A stretch of DNA of 64,000 bases from Gordonia polyisoprenivorans (GCF_017654315.1 NZ_CP072203.1:5518001-5582000); one strand, 5' to 3'. Shown: positions 32,998 through 43,057, counted from the stretch's first letter. The notes: a model not told the origin generated them from the letters alone. Program-made: numbers and translations.

Positions 32998-34650
32998 ATG
33001 TACGCCTCTCATGTCTTCACCAATGCCGCACTCTGGCGGCCGGATGACGTGAGCGGTGCCGATACCCTCGCCGTAGCCGACGGAGTGATAATCTCCGTCG
33101 GCCGCGGCGTCGATCGGGCACTGCTCGGGCCTGCCACCGAAGTCCACGACCTCGGTGGCGCAAGCCTCCTGCCGGGCTTCATCGACGCCCACGTGCATCC
33201 GGTGGCCGGCGGGCTCGCCGCCCTCCGGTGCGACCTGTCCGAGCTGCCGCACACCCGACGCGGCTACCTCGACGCGATCGCCGCATATGCGCGTGCCCAT
33301 CCGGACGAGCCGGTGATCAGTGGAAGCGGTTGGTACGGAGATGCTTTCGTCGGTGGTCTACCCACCTGCGGCGATCTCGACGAGGTCGTCGCCGACCGCC
33401 CGGTGGTGCTCTCGAGCCATGACGGTCACGGCGTGTGGGTCAACAGCGAGGCTCTCCGCAGGGTCGGCATCGACACGTCGACACCCGACCCCAGCGGCGG
33501 CCGCATCGAGCGGGACGCGCACGGCACACCGACCGGAATCCTCTTCGAGCGCGCCGGCGATCCGGCGAATGCGTTGATCCCCGACTACGACGAGGCCTTC
33601 CTGCGGCGCGCACTGCTGATCGCACAGCAGCGCCTGCATGCGGCGGGTGTCACCGGCTGGCAAGATGCCGGCGTCGACATCCCGGCGTTCGGGCTGTCGG
33701 ATACCCTCGCCACCTACCTCGCCGCCGATGCCGCGGGCGAGCTGACCGCCCGCGTCTGCGGCGCCCTGTGGTGGGCCGCCGACGAGGGCGTCGGGCAGCT
33801 CGACACCCTGCGGGAGCGTCGAGCACAGGGCCGGGGACACCGCTTTCACGTCGACACCGTGAAGGTGATGCAGGACGGCATCTGCGAGAACTGCACCGCC
33901 GCGATGTTGGCGCCGTACTCGGACCTGCCGGCCGGAGCATCTCCGACAGGACTGTCCTTCATCGATCCCGCCGAGCTCGCGCAGGTGTGTGCACTATTGG
34001 TGCGCAACGACTTTCACATCCACATGCACGCCGTCGGCGATCGGGCGGTCCGCGAATGCCTCGATGCGCTGGGCGCCGCGCGGTCGGCACGCTCCGGCTT
34101 CGATGCCCGGCATCAGATCGCTCACCTCGACGTGGTCGACCCGGCCGACATCCCGCGGTTCGCGCAACTCGGCGTCATCGCCAACATCCAGGCACTCTGG
34201 GCGCGACGCGATACCGAGATCGTCGAACGCAAGCTCCCGCTACTGGGACCCGATCGCGAACCCTTCCACTTCCCGTTCGGGTCGATCCGGGCCGAGGGCG
34301 GGGCGCTCGCAATGGGCAGCGACTGGCCGGTGACCGATCCTAATCCGTTGTGGGCCATCCACACCGCGGTGCACCGAACGGGGTCGATCGCCGATCCGCA
34401 CGCCATCGGAGACGACGCCCGGACGGTACCGCTCGTCGCCGGGGAGGCCATCACCTTGCGCGCGGCCGTCGACGCCTACACGGTCGGCTCCGCCCGCGCC
34501 ATGCACGCCGAGGATCGCGCGGGCTCGCTGACCGTCGGCAAGGACGCCGACCTCGTCGTGCTCGATGAAGACATCCGCACGGCCGTCGACATCGGGGCTC
34601 TGACCGCGACGATGACGATGGTGGGCGGCACCGTGGTGCACGCCATCTGA
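32998..34650 (+). CDS. YtcJ-type metal-dependent amidohydrolase (amidohydrolase family 3)
   Basis: 550 aa; ATG 19 bp after the flavoprotein stop with GAAGGAG. Metal-site motifs in order: GFIDAHVHP (about 61), HIHMHAVGD, RHQIAHLDVVDP and GSDWPVTDP (Asp), as in large cytosolic YtcJ-like amidohydrolases. Substrates in this family are mostly unknown amides, formamides or imides. Co-transcription with a TMADH-like enzyme suggests hydrolysis of a derivative in the same nitrogen-compound pathway. A strong hairpin ends the transcript 39 bp downstream. Confidence 0.85.
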   Translation: MYASHVFTNAALWRPDDVSGADTLAVADGVIISVGRGVDRALLGPATEVHDLGGASLLPGFIDAHVHPVAGGLAALRCDLSELPHTRRGYLDAIAAYARAHPDEPVISGSGWYGDAFVGGLPTCGDLDEVVADRPVVLSSHDGHGVWVNSEALRRVGIDTSTPDPSGGRIERDAHGTPTGILFERAGDPANALIPDYDEAFLRRALLIAQQRLHAAGVTGWQDAGVDIPAFGLSDTLATYLAADAAGELTARVCGALWWAADEGVGQLDTLRERRAQGRGHRFHVDTVKVMQDGICENCTAAMLAPYSDLPAGASPTGLSFIDPAELAQVCALLVRNDFHIHMHAVGDRAVRECLDALGAARSARSGFDARHQIAHLDVVDPADIPRFAQLGVIANIQALWARRDTEIVERKLPLLGPDREPFHFPFGSIRAEGGALAMGSDWPVTDPNPLWAIHTAVHRTGSIADPHAIGDDARTVPLVAGEAITLRAAVDAYTVGSARAMHAEDRAGSLTVGKDADLVVLDEDIRTAVDIGALTATMTMVGGTVVHAI

Positions 34651-34688
34651 GTGCCGTCGTCGGCGAGAGACATCTTCCGACGAACATG

Positions 34689-34720
34689 AAACCCGGGGAG
34701 GAATGTTGCTCCCCGGGTTT
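34689..34720. terminator. Strong intrinsic-type terminator hairpin
   Basis: Perfect 12-bp stem AAACCCGGGGAG / CTCCCCGGGTTT with an 8-base loop, between the amidohydrolase stop (+) and the cupin stop (-). A/T at the stem base can serve both directions. Confidence 0.85.
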
Positions 34721-34759
34721 CGGCAGTGGCCGGGCGCGGGCCGACGGCGTGACGCCGCG

Positions 34760-35140
34760 TCAGCCCAGATACAGCGCGAACTGCTTGAGCAGCGGCTGGG
34801 TCACGCGGTACTCGCCACGCCAGCCACGTCGCAGGGTGAACGCCTCGCCGGCGGAGATCGTATGCGCCACACCGTCGTCACCGGTGAGCGTGACCGATCC
34901 CTCGAGGACCCGCGCGTACTCGTCACCCGGATAGGACTCGATGAACTCGGTGTATGGCTGTGCCGACCACGAGCCGACGACGAATTTCTCGTCCGCGCTG
35001 ACGAGGTGGGTGGCCTCGCGCTCGGCGGGGTCGCCGGCGCGCAGGGTCTCCGGGGTGACGTAGGCGCTCGGCGTCATCGCGGTGCGGGCGGCGTCGTCGG
35101 TGGAGATGATCTGCGGGGTGGTCGATTGCAGGGTGCTCAT
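34760..35140 (-). CDS. Small cupin-domain protein
   Basis: 126 aa; ATG after AGGAGT. Single cupin fold: GDEYARVLEGSVTLTGDDG and SAGEAFTLRRGWRGEYRV, the latter resembling the (S)-ureidoglycine/ethanolamine-type 'cupin 3' proteins. Metal ligands are not clearly all present. It follows the APC permease by 53 bp and is probably co-transcribed with it. A sensory or catabolic role linked to the permease substrate is inference. Confidence 0.75.
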   Translation of the reverse strand: MSTLQSTTPQIISTDDAARTAMTPSAYVTPETLRAGDPAEREATHLVSADEKFVVGSWSAQPYTEFIESYPGDEYARVLEGSVTLTGDDGVAHTISAGEAFTLRRGWRGEYRVTQPLLKQFALYLG

Positions 35141-35193
35141 GGGTACTCCTTCAGGGATGATCGATCGGTGACAGGTGATCCGGCGAATGCCGG

Positions 35194-36696
35194 CTACGAG
35201 ATCTGTGCGGCGACAGCCGGGGTGTCGGTACCGACCGGCGTCGAGGGGGTCACGCGTCCTCGGAGGTAGCCGACGATCGCGATCAGGGCGAGCACTGCGA
35301 GCGTGCCCAGGGTGAACACCTCGAACCGCAGCCGACCCACTCCCCAGGTCTCGACGAAGTCGTAGTGCACACCCATGAGGTTCTCCAGGGTCCCGGGGAA
35401 CACCGCCACCCAGACACCGAGCGCGGCCCAGAACGTGGTCAGGGCGACAGCCACCGCCAGGCCCGCGCGACCCCCGGGGATCGCGTAGGGGCGCTTGATG
35501 TCGGCGTGGGTGAATCGCAGCCGCAGTGCTGCCGGGAACACGAACAGATAGGCGACCAGGGACGTCGAGATGGTGATGGTGAGGACGACGGTGAAGGTGG
35601 CGGCGCTGTCGCCCCGCGAGAAGAGGACGCCGACGATCATGAACAGCAGCGCGATGACGCCGGTGAAGACGTTGACACGCACCGGCGAATTGCGCTTCTC
35701 GTCGAAGCGCGCGAAGTACGGGAAGAAGCCTCCGTCGGAGGCCGCCACTGCCAGAGCGCGATTGGCCGCCACCGCCCACGTGGCGCCGGTGATGCCGAGT
35801 CCGATGATGAAGGCGACGACCGCGATCTTGACCAGGATCGACGCGGCCGGACCGTAGACACCGAAGACAGTGTCCACCGCGGCCATGAATCCGCCGATTC
35901 CGGTGATCGCCTCGGCCGGGAGGACCAGCAGCAGCGCCAGGACGGGCAGCGCATAGACCGCCAGTCCGACGAACCCGCCGAGCGCGATACCGCGCGGTAC
36001 GTCGCGCTGCGGGTTGGCCATCTCGCCGCCCGCCTGACTCGGTACCTCGAACCCGACGAGCGAGAACAGCAGCAGCGGAACGAGTCCCAGGAATCCGGCC
36101 ATCGTGGGCGACCAGCTGACCGCACCGATGCCGTGAAAACCGTGGTCGATGCCGTAGACGACGGTGGTGATCAGGAAGACCGCGGCGAGGCCGAGCTTGA
36201 GATAGGTGCCGATCCGGAAGATCACCCGTGCTCGTCGCATCGACAGGAGCGTCACCCCCACCGAGGCGCACACGAAAACGATCTTGAAGGCGAAGTCGCC
36301 GAGAGTTCCCGAACCCACCGGATGAATGAAGCCGCTCCACGCCTGGGTACTGATGAACGCAAGCGAGCCGCCGATCCACAGCGGATTGATCGACCAGTAC
36401 ATGACGGTGGCGATCGATCCGGGTAGGCGGCCGAAGGCACGCTTGACCCATTCGTAGAGGCCGCCCTCGTCGGGGAAAGCGCTGCCCAACTCGGCCGTCA
36501 CCAGCCCGTACGGGATCATCCAGAGCAGTGCCAGGACGAGCAACCAGGTGAACGTCTCGCCGCCGAACGACGAGATCTCACCGACCATGTCGAGGCTGAT
36601 CAGCGCCGACAAGATCATGATCGGGACGTCGAGGCGCCGGAGCGACCGTTTCAGATGCAGATCCGGACCGTCCTGGCCTACTGGATGAGTTCCCAT
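35194..36696 (-). CDS. APC-superfamily amino acid/polyamine permease
   Basis: 500 aa from ATG 36696 after AGGAGT. About 12 hydrophobic segments, starting at IMILSALISLDMVGEISSF. The family motif PDEGGLYEWVKRAFG follows the second helix and LFSLVGFEVPSQAGGEMANPQRDVPRGI is typical of glutamate/GABA- or ethanolamine-type APC carriers. It imports an amino acid or amine; the substrate is not deducible. Divergent from a LysR gene 125 bp away, which probably controls this operon with the cupin. Confidence 0.85.
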   Translation of the reverse strand: MGTHPVGQDGPDLHLKRSLRRLDVPIMILSALISLDMVGEISSFGGETFTWLLVLALLWMIPYGLVTAELGSAFPDEGGLYEWVKRAFGRLPGSIATVMYWSINPLWIGGSLAFISTQAWSGFIHPVGSGTLGDFAFKIVFVCASVGVTLLSMRRARVIFRIGTYLKLGLAAVFLITTVVYGIDHGFHGIGAVSWSPTMAGFLGLVPLLLFSLVGFEVPSQAGGEMANPQRDVPRGIALGGFVGLAVYALPVLALLLVLPAEAITGIGGFMAAVDTVFGVYGPAASILVKIAVVAFIIGLGITGATWAVAANRALAVAASDGGFFPYFARFDEKRNSPVRVNVFTGVIALLFMIVGVLFSRGDSAATFTVVLTITISTSLVAYLFVFPAALRLRFTHADIKRPYAIPGGRAGLAVAVALTTFWAALGVWVAVFPGTLENLMGVHYDFVETWGVGRLRFEVFTLGTLAVLALIAIVGYLRGRVTPSTPVGTDTPAVAAQIS

Positions 36697-36821
36697 GAAA
36701 CAACTCCTGATTGCGAGACAAAGTATGACGTGCACTACAAGACTGAGTCTGACGATCACATCTGTACAGTCGTTGTTTTCTTGGTTTAATATCGGTTCAG
36801 TCGAATCAACGGAGGCGGGAC

Positions 36822-37721
36822 ATGGCCGACTACACCCTGCGGCAACTCGAGTACTTCGTTGCGGTCGCCGAGGCCGGCAGTATCACCAAAGCCGCTGCCG
36901 CCGTCCATCTTTCACAGTCGGCGATGTCGACGGCCCTGACCGACCTCGAGGGTGCCCTCGGCGTGCAGCTGTTGGTGCGTCATCACGCGAAGGGCATCAC
37001 CCTGACCCCGTCGGGTCGGGAGCTCCTCGTGGCGAGCAGGCAACTGCTGACCTCCGCGGCCGATCTGCGGTCCATCGCGCACGGACTGGGCGGCTCACTG
37101 ACCGGATCGCTGTCGATCGGCTGCTTCGAGGTGATGGCGCCGTACCTGTTGCCCGAATTGCTCAGCACCGCTGCGGAAAAGCTTCCGCGTCTAGATCTGC
37201 AGACCACCGAGGTCGACCTCGCCGATCTCGCCGAGGGCGTCGCCGACGGCACCTTCGAACTCGGTATCGGATACGACCTCGTCGACGACGCCCGTCTCAA
37301 ACGGTGGCCGCTGCGTACCGTACCGCCGTACGTGCTCGTGTCGGGGACCCACCGGTTGGCAAAGCGAAAGTCGGTGCGGCTGCGCGAACTCGCCGACGAG
37401 CCGATGGCCCTGCTCGATCTACCGCACAGTCGCGACTACTTCGGACGTGTCTTCGGCGACGCCGGGGTGGAGCCGGCGATCCGCTACCGCTCCACGACGG
37501 TCGAGACATGTCGGGCGCTCGTCGGACGGGGACTGGCCTACACAGTGCTCAACCTGCAGTCGGCGGTGCCGGTGGCGCTCGACGGACACGAGGTCGCGGC
37601 GATCCCCATCGCCGACGACGCCCCGGCACTCACGATGGTGCTGCTCAGCGCGGTCGCCGCCCGTCCCACGCGCCGCGCGGCCGTGGTGGCCGAACTCTGC
37701 CGGGATCTGTTCGGGAGTTAA
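36822..37721 (+). CDS. LysR-family transcriptional regulator
   Basis: 299 aa, normal LysR length; ATG after GGAGGCGGG. N-terminal winged HTH (LRQLEYFVAVAEAGSITKAAAAVHLSQSAMSTALTDLE), then a periplasmic-binding-like effector domain (GSLSIGCFEVMAPYLLPELL). Divergent from the APC permease, its likely target. The intergenic region is AT-rich and contains the small palindrome AGACTGAGTCT (36740-36750) and a TTTAATAT -10-like stretch before lysR. The effector is unknown. Confidence 0.87.
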   Translation: MADYTLRQLEYFVAVAEAGSITKAAAAVHLSQSAMSTALTDLEGALGVQLLVRHHAKGITLTPSGRELLVASRQLLTSAADLRSIAHGLGGSLTGSLSIGCFEVMAPYLLPELLSTAAEKLPRLDLQTTEVDLADLAEGVADGTFELGIGYDLVDDARLKRWPLRTVPPYVLVSGTHRLAKRKSVRLRELADEPMALLDLPHSRDYFGRVFGDAGVEPAIRYRSTTVETCRALVGRGLAYTVLNLQSAVPVALDGHEVAAIPIADDAPALTMVLLSAVAARPTRRAAVVAELCRDLFGS

Positions 37722-39268
37722 GACGCGGACGCCCCGACCGGCGCAATGAGTTCGGCCGCAATGAGTTCGGCGACACGTTCGGCGATGCTCATGATGGTGC
37801 CGACCGGATTGACCGAGGTCAGCGTCGGCAGCACCGACGCATCCACCACCCGCACACCGCTCACGCCACGCACCCTCAGATCGCTGTCGAGAACGGCGAG
37901 CGGGTCACCATCGCGACCCATGCGGCACGTGCCGGACACGTGATAGACCGTCTGGTGCGTCGCTCGCAGCGCGGCCGAGAGCTCCTCGTCGCCAACCACC
38001 TCCGGTCCCGGGAATACCTCTCGGACAATCCACTTCGCCATCGGCTCGGTCTCGGCGATGCGACGGGCCGCACGAACACCGGCCAGCAGCACGGCCTCGT
38101 CCGCCCCGGACTGATCGGTGAAGTACCGGTAGTCGATGGCCGGCGGAGTCGCCGGATCGGCATCGGTGATCCACACCCGCCCGCGGCTGCGGGGCTTGGC
38201 CACATTGGGTGTGATCGAGACGATGTGCTCGGGCAGTTCCGCACCGGCGGCGACGGCATGATCGGCGACGGCCTCGACCGGAAAGTGCATCAACACGTCC
38301 GGCCGTGCCGGGCTGTCGGCCGAGATCCGCAGCGCCGCACCGGCGTCCCAGCCGGTCGCGCAGGTCGACGGCACGTCGCGATCGGTCTCCCAGACGATCA
38401 GCCCCTCGGCATGATCCATCAGGTTCTCGCCCACCCCGGGCAGGTCGAGCAACACCGGCACCCCGGCGGCGCCCACCACGTCCGCGGGCCCGATCCCCGA
38501 TCGCTGCAGGATAGCCGGCGATCCGAGAGCACCGGCGCACACGATCACCTCCACTGCGGCGCGCACCTCGTACTCGGCCCCGTTCTCGTCGACGGCCACC
38601 ACACCTACCGCGTGTGTCCCGTCGAACAGGATTCGAGAAACCGAACTATTCTGCAGCAGAGTCAGATTGGCGCGCGACCGGACGTCATGGAGATAGTGCA
38701 CCGACGTCGATGACCGGAGATTGGTGTCCGGGGCGTAGCCGATCTCGAAGAAGCCGGCGCCCTCTCCCGTCGAGGCGAAGTCGTCGTCGCTGTTCCACGC
38801 CGTCCGCACAGGCAGGCCGAGCGCCTCCCCGGCCGCGGCGACGACGTCGGCCACGTAGGGGTTGCGATCCTGCTCGGCGACCGGCGTGATGGGGGTGGCC
38901 AGTCGATCGAAGCATCGTCCGAGGGTGTGCACATCCCAGCCGACGACGCCGAGGTCGGCCCACTCCTCGAGGTCCGCGGCCAGCGGCCGCCAGGTGATCA
39001 TCGTGTTGGCGGTCGAGCATCCACCGAGAATGTGCATGCGCGACTGGCGGATTCCCGAGTTCCCGCGCTCCTGCGGGATGCTGCGGTAATCCTGGTCGTA
39101 CTCGCTCTCGATCATCTCCGCCCACCGGCGGATCGATCGGGCACGAGGCTCGTGCTCGTCGTCGGGACCGGCCTCGAGCACCGTCACCGTGACGTCGGGA
39201 CGTTCGCTGAGCCGTGCGGCGACGATACAGCCGGCGGTGCCACCGCCAACCACCACGTAGTCGCTCAT
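37718..39268 (-). CDS. GMC-family FAD oxidoreductase (choline/alcohol dehydrogenase-like)
   Basis: 516 aa; ATG shares its A with the TGA of the permease gene upstream (TGATG), so start and coupling are clear. FAD motif VVVGGGTAGCIVAARL at 5-20; second GMC signature HILGGCSTANTMITWRP; C-terminal catalytic His in YHVSGTCRMG and Asn in SVNPVGTIM, the His/Asn pair of GMC enzymes. It likely oxidises an alcohol (choline-, sugar- or aryl-alcohol-like) to an aldehyde. The divergent PuuC-like dehydrogenase could take that aldehyde further. Its stop overlaps the convergent LysR stop region by 4 bp. Confidence 0.87.
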   Translation of the reverse strand: MSDYVVVGGGTAGCIVAARLSERPDVTVTVLEAGPDDEHEPRARSIRRWAEMIESEYDQDYRSIPQERGNSGIRQSRMHILGGCSTANTMITWRPLAADLEEWADLGVVGWDVHTLGRCFDRLATPITPVAEQDRNPYVADVVAAAGEALGLPVRTAWNSDDDFASTGEGAGFFEIGYAPDTNLRSSTSVHYLHDVRSRANLTLLQNSSVSRILFDGTHAVGVVAVDENGAEYEVRAAVEVIVCAGALGSPAILQRSGIGPADVVGAAGVPVLLDLPGVGENLMDHAEGLIVWETDRDVPSTCATGWDAGAALRISADSPARPDVLMHFPVEAVADHAVAAGAELPEHIVSITPNVAKPRSRGRVWITDADPATPPAIDYRYFTDQSGADEAVLLAGVRAARRIAETEPMAKWIVREVFPGPEVVGDEELSAALRATHQTVYHVSGTCRMGRDGDPLAVLDSDLRVRGVSGVRVVDASVLPTLTSVNPVGTIMSIAERVAELIAAELIAPVGASAS

Positions 39269-40686
39269 CACGCGACCGACCCAGACACCAGCGAGGCCGA
39301 CGGCACAGGCATCTTCGCGCGCATCAGCACGTAGTAGAGGGGGCAGATCACCGCGAGCCCCACCAGCCACGAAATATCCACGCCGCCGAGCGATGTAGCA
39401 ATAGGACCGACCCACAGGGTGGTCGAGAGGAAAGGGATCTGCAACGCGATGCCGAGGACGTAACAGGTGATGGCCGTCCAGTTGAAGCGACCATAGACTC
39501 CGCCGTCCTTGGCGAACAGCGAGTCGATGTCGTAGTCACCGTGGCGCAACAGGTAGTAGTCGACGAGGTTGACCGCGGTCCACGGGATCAGCACGCACAG
39601 CAGCAGGGAAAGGAAATTGGCGTAGTTGGCCAGGAAGTCGTCGGCGCTGAGAAGGGCAGGCGCCATGGCGATGGCGAAGAGCACGACGGCGATCACCGCG
39701 CGGCTCGTTGCCTGCGGACGCCACCACGCAAAGATGTTCTGCCCGATGGTGATCGTCGACAATGCACCACAGTAGAGGTTCATCCCGTTGGTGACGCTGA
39801 TGCCCACCGCGAAGATCACGAAGAGCCCGGTCGAGATGCCGTGGGTCAGCGTCGACAGGCCGTCGAGGGTGTCGGCGGCGGGCAGAGCAGCACCGACGAC
39901 CACACCGAGGAGCATCGGCAGCACCGATCCGAGTACACAGCCGGAGTAGGTGGCCCAGAACGCGGTGGTCACCCCGGTGTCCTTGGGTAGATACCGCGTG
40001 TAGTCGGAAACGTAGGGCGCATAAGCGATCTGCCATAGTGCCGCGGCCGAGAAGGTGGCCATGAAACCGGCCCAGCCGAATCCGCCGCCATGCCACGTGC
40101 CGCTGGGCAGGCCCTGCACCCCGACCATCCACACGAACGCGATGATCAATGCCACACCCGCCACCACCGACAACACCGCGGCCATCGAGTGGATCAACCG
40201 GTAGCCGATGATGGTGACACCGACGCTGATCGCACCGATGATCACGATCGCCCAGTTGGTCGGCAGGCCGGTCACCGCCGCGAAGGCCTTGCCACCGAGG
40301 ACCGCGTTGGAGGCGAAGAACCCCAGGTACATGAAGACGACGAGCACCACCACCAGAAGGCTTCCCAGCGAGCCGAACTGGGCGCGGGTCTGCAGCATCT
40401 GAGGCACGCCCATCTGCGGACCCTGCGCGGCGTGCAACGCCATCACGACACCGCCGACGACGTTGCCGGCGATCACCGCGAGCGCCCCGGCCCACAACGG
40501 CAGACCGAACACGGTGGTCGCGAGTGCGCCGGTGATGATGGTCAGGAGCATGATGTTGGAGCCGAACCACACGGTGAAGATGTCGCGGGCGCGACCGTGC
40601 CGTTCGTCATGCGGAATGTGATCGATGGTGCGGCGTTCGAGTGCCGGCGCGGCACCCGGGGCGCCGGATTCTGGTGTGCTCGTCAT
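39268..40686 (-). CDS. NCS1-family nucleobase/cytosine-purine permease-like transporter
   Basis: 472 aa from ATG 40686. About 12 transmembrane segments; NCS1 features include the N-terminal DIFTVWFGSNIMLLTIITG, the central YAPYVSDYTRYLPKDTG and PWTAVNLVDYYLLRHGDYD. The family imports purines, cytosine, hydantoins, thiamine precursors or similar small N-heterocycles; substrate here unknown. Couples directly to the GMC oxidoreductase gene, whose substrate it may import. Divergent from a PuuC-like aldehyde dehydrogenase gene 212 bp away. Confidence 0.87.
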   Translation of the reverse strand: MTSTPESGAPGAAPALERRTIDHIPHDERHGRARDIFTVWFGSNIMLLTIITGALATTVFGLPLWAGALAVIAGNVVGGVVMALHAAQGPQMGVPQMLQTRAQFGSLGSLLVVVLVVFMYLGFFASNAVLGGKAFAAVTGLPTNWAIVIIGAISVGVTIIGYRLIHSMAAVLSVVAGVALIIAFVWMVGVQGLPSGTWHGGGFGWAGFMATFSAAALWQIAYAPYVSDYTRYLPKDTGVTTAFWATYSGCVLGSVLPMLLGVVVGAALPAADTLDGLSTLTHGISTGLFVIFAVGISVTNGMNLYCGALSTITIGQNIFAWWRPQATSRAVIAVVLFAIAMAPALLSADDFLANYANFLSLLLCVLIPWTAVNLVDYYLLRHGDYDIDSLFAKDGGVYGRFNWTAITCYVLGIALQIPFLSTTLWVGPIATSLGGVDISWLVGLAVICPLYYVLMRAKMPVPSASLVSGSVA

Positions 40687-40758
40687 GGGTTGGTCGGCTC
40701 CTGGCTGGGATCGTGATCGCTGTTCGGCCAGTATTCGACACCGGCCATCCCAGAGAAA

Positions 40759-40780
40759 ACAGAATCTTTCTGGCTTCTGT
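40759..40780. promoter_or_regulatory. Candidate operator between NCS1 permease and aldehyde dehydrogenase genes
   Basis: Inverted repeat ACAGAA-N10-TTCTGT in an AT-rich part of the 212-bp divergent region. Overlapping CCAGA..TCTGG symmetry is also present. No adjacent regulator gene identifies the factor. Confidence 0.4.
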
Positions 40781-40898
40781 ATCACCGGAGTCGATGCAAT
40801 ACCCACGCCGCAATCTTCGGCTGAACCGATGCAGATCATCCAATAATTCGGCTCAACTGGATCTATCGACCGGCGCGGACATCGGCCATCCTGGGTCC

Positions 40899-42395
40899 AT
40901 GCCCGCACCCTCCGCATCCACCCCGATCGACTGGCACGCGCGAGCGGCCGGCCTGAAGCCGCCCACCGACGCACTCATCGACGGTCGCCCGGTACCCGCG
41001 ATCTCAGGCTCCACCTTCGACGTCGTCAACCCGGCGACCGAAGAGGTGCTGGTGAGCGTGTCCGCGTGCGACACGGCCGACGTCGACGCCGCGGTGGTGG
41101 CGGCTCGACGGGCCTTCGACGACGGCCGGTGGTCCCGCCTGTCGGCCGCCGAGCGTGGCGCGGTACTCAACCGCTTCGCCGATCTTCTGCTCGACCACAG
41201 CGACGAACTCGCGCTGCTCGTCACCCTGGAGATGGGGAAGGCCATCACCGATTCGCTCGACGTGGAGATACCCGGCGCGGCTGCGGTCTTTCGCTACTAC
41301 GGCGAGGTCATCGACAAGATCCCCGGTGAGCTTCCGCCGACCGCCGACGGAAGCGTCGCCATGGTGCGGCGCGTCCCCCTGGGAGTGATCGGCGCGGTGG
41401 TGCCGTGGAACTTCCCGCTCGACATCGCCGCCTGGAAACTCGCTCCAGCCCTGGCCGCAGGCAACTCCGTGGTCCTCAAACCCGCCGAGGAGTCACCTCT
41501 GTCGGCACTGCGGATGGCCGAGATCGCCCTGGATGCAGGCATACCCGCCGGAGTGTTCAACGTGGTACCGGGCCTCGGGGCCACCGCCGGAGCAGCTCTG
41601 GGACGACACCCCGACGTCGACTGCCTCACCTTCACCGGGTCGACGGAGGTGGGCAAGAAGTTCCTGGCCTACAGCGCCGAATCCAACATGAAACAGGTGT
41701 GGCTCGAATGCGGCGGCAAGAGCCCCAACATCGTCTTCGCCGATTGCGCAGATCTCGAGCAGGCCGCGGAGATGGCGTGTTTCGGGATCTTCGGTAACCA
41801 GGGCGAGGTGTGCTCGGCCAACAGTCGTCTACTGATCCAGCGTGACATCGTCAACGAGTTCGCCGCCGCACTGATCGACAAGGCGGCGGCCTACCTGCCG
41901 GGCGACCCGCTCGATCCGGCATCGAACGCCGGTGCGATGGTCTCGCGCAAGCAACTCGACCTCGTCCTGAGCTACATCGACCGCGCCCACACCGACGGAC
42001 GGATCATCCTCGGCGGCAACCGGATCGGCGACACCGGCTTCTTCCTGGAACCGACCGTCGTCACCGACCTGCCGGTCGACTCGCCGGTGGTGACCGACGA
42101 GATCTTCGGCCCGCTGCTCGCGATGATCCCCTTCGACACCGAGGAAGAAGCCGTCGCACTGGCCAACGACACCCCGTATGGGCTGGCCGCGTCGGTGTGG
42201 ACGGCGAGCCTCGACCGAGCCCTGCGTGTGTCCGAGGCGCTGCATGCCGGCACCGTGTCGATCAACACCGTCGACGCGTTGTCGCCGGGCACACCGTTCG
42301 GCGGCTTCAAGGGATCAGGCTTCGGCGCGGACCTGTCAATCCACGCGATCGACAAATTCACCGGCCTCAAAACCACCTGGATCGCCCGGCGCTGA
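40899..42395 (+). CDS. PuuC-like NAD-dependent aldehyde dehydrogenase
   Basis: 498 aa from ATG 40899. Catalytic Glu270 (WLECGGKSPN) and nucleophile Cys305 (GNQGEVCSANSR). The N-terminus (IDWHARAAGLKPPTDALIDGR) and length resemble gamma-glutamyl-aminobutyraldehyde dehydrogenase PuuC of the putrescine pathway, but the sequence alone does not prove an aminoaldehyde substrate. Divergent from the permease/GMC operon and likely part of the same catabolic route, finishing alcohol-to-acid oxidation. Confidence 0.85.
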   Translation: MPAPSASTPIDWHARAAGLKPPTDALIDGRPVPAISGSTFDVVNPATEEVLVSVSACDTADVDAAVVAARRAFDDGRWSRLSAAERGAVLNRFADLLLDHSDELALLVTLEMGKAITDSLDVEIPGAAAVFRYYGEVIDKIPGELPPTADGSVAMVRRVPLGVIGAVVPWNFPLDIAAWKLAPALAAGNSVVLKPAEESPLSALRMAEIALDAGIPAGVFNVVPGLGATAGAALGRHPDVDCLTFTGSTEVGKKFLAYSAESNMKQVWLECGGKSPNIVFADCADLEQAAEMACFGIFGNQGEVCSANSRLLIQRDIVNEFAAALIDKAAAYLPGDPLDPASNAGAMVSRKQLDLVLSYIDRAHTDGRIILGGNRIGDTGFFLEPTVVTDLPVDSPVVTDEIFGPLLAMIPFDTEEEAVALANDTPYGLAASVWTASLDRALRVSEALHAGTVSINTVDALSPGTPFGGFKGSGFGADLSIHAIDKFTGLKTTWIARR

Positions 42396-42424
42396 ATGCT
42401 CGCGCGCCCAATGCTGTTGGCGGG

Positions 42425-43057
42425 TCAGGAGTTGGCCGCCGCACCCGCCACCGCGGACTCGACGAGATTGCCCTTGTCCAGTGCCGCACCGGCGTTCACC
42501 GCCGCAAGCCAGTCGTCCGTCGTGGCCACGGCCGCGAAGTTCGAGTGATAGAGCACCATCAGCGTGTTGTGCAACTGCTCCGCCGACACCTTGCCGGCGT
42601 CGTTGGCGAGGTGGATGGCGCCGGTCGCGTCGGAGAGGATTTCCGCGGTCAGGCCGCGCGTTTCGGATTCGGCGGCGGTCGCGAGATCGCAGTTGTTGGT
42701 CATGTAGCCGACGATCGTGATGGTGTCGACGCCCCGCTCGGCGAGCCACTCGCCGACCCCGGTGCCGGCGAAGACGGTACCGAACTGTTTGTCGGCGACC
42801 TTCCAGTCCGCCCCGACCCGCCGCTCGATGTCCGGATGAAATTGCCAGCCGTGCGACCCCTCCGCGTACACCGGGAAGTCGGCCGGAAGGGTGTGCCGCA
42901 GAGCCACTATGGGTAATCCGGCCTCGGTCGCGGCGTCGATGGCACGGGTGATGTTGGCCAGCGACTCCTCTCGCGGCGGGTACTGGATCTGCATCGGACC
43001 GTCGAAGTAGTCGTTCTGGACGTCGACGACGACGAGTGCGCGGGTGGGTGCGGTCAT
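42425..43057 (-). CDS. Isochorismatase-fold cysteine hydrolase
   Basis: 210 aa; ATG after AAGGAAGG. Catalytic triad residues fit the family: Asp12 (VVDVQND), Lys90 (VADKQFG) and Cys123 (GYMTNNCDL). Members hydrolyse amides such as nicotinamide, ureidoacrylate, N-carbamoylsarcosine or biuret, or imides; the substrate is not identifiable. Divergent from a DJ-1/AraC regulator that probably controls it. Converges with the aldehyde dehydrogenase 29 bp away. Confidence 0.85.
   Translation of the reverse strand: MTAPTRALVVVDVQNDYFDGPMQIQYPPREESLANITRAIDAATEAGLPIVALRHTLPADFPVYAEGSHGWQFHPDIERRVGADWKVADKQFGTVFAGTGVGEWLAERGVDTITIVGYMTNNCDLATAAESETRGLTAEILSDATGAIHLANDAGKVSAEQLHNTLMVLYHSNFAAVATTDDWLAAVNAGAALDKGNLVESAVAGAAANS

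Noticed and set aside
35365..36426. 353-codon plus-strand frame opposite the APC permease
   Set aside because: Highly charged, no hydrophobic or domain signal; it is the complement of the transmembrane coding sequence.
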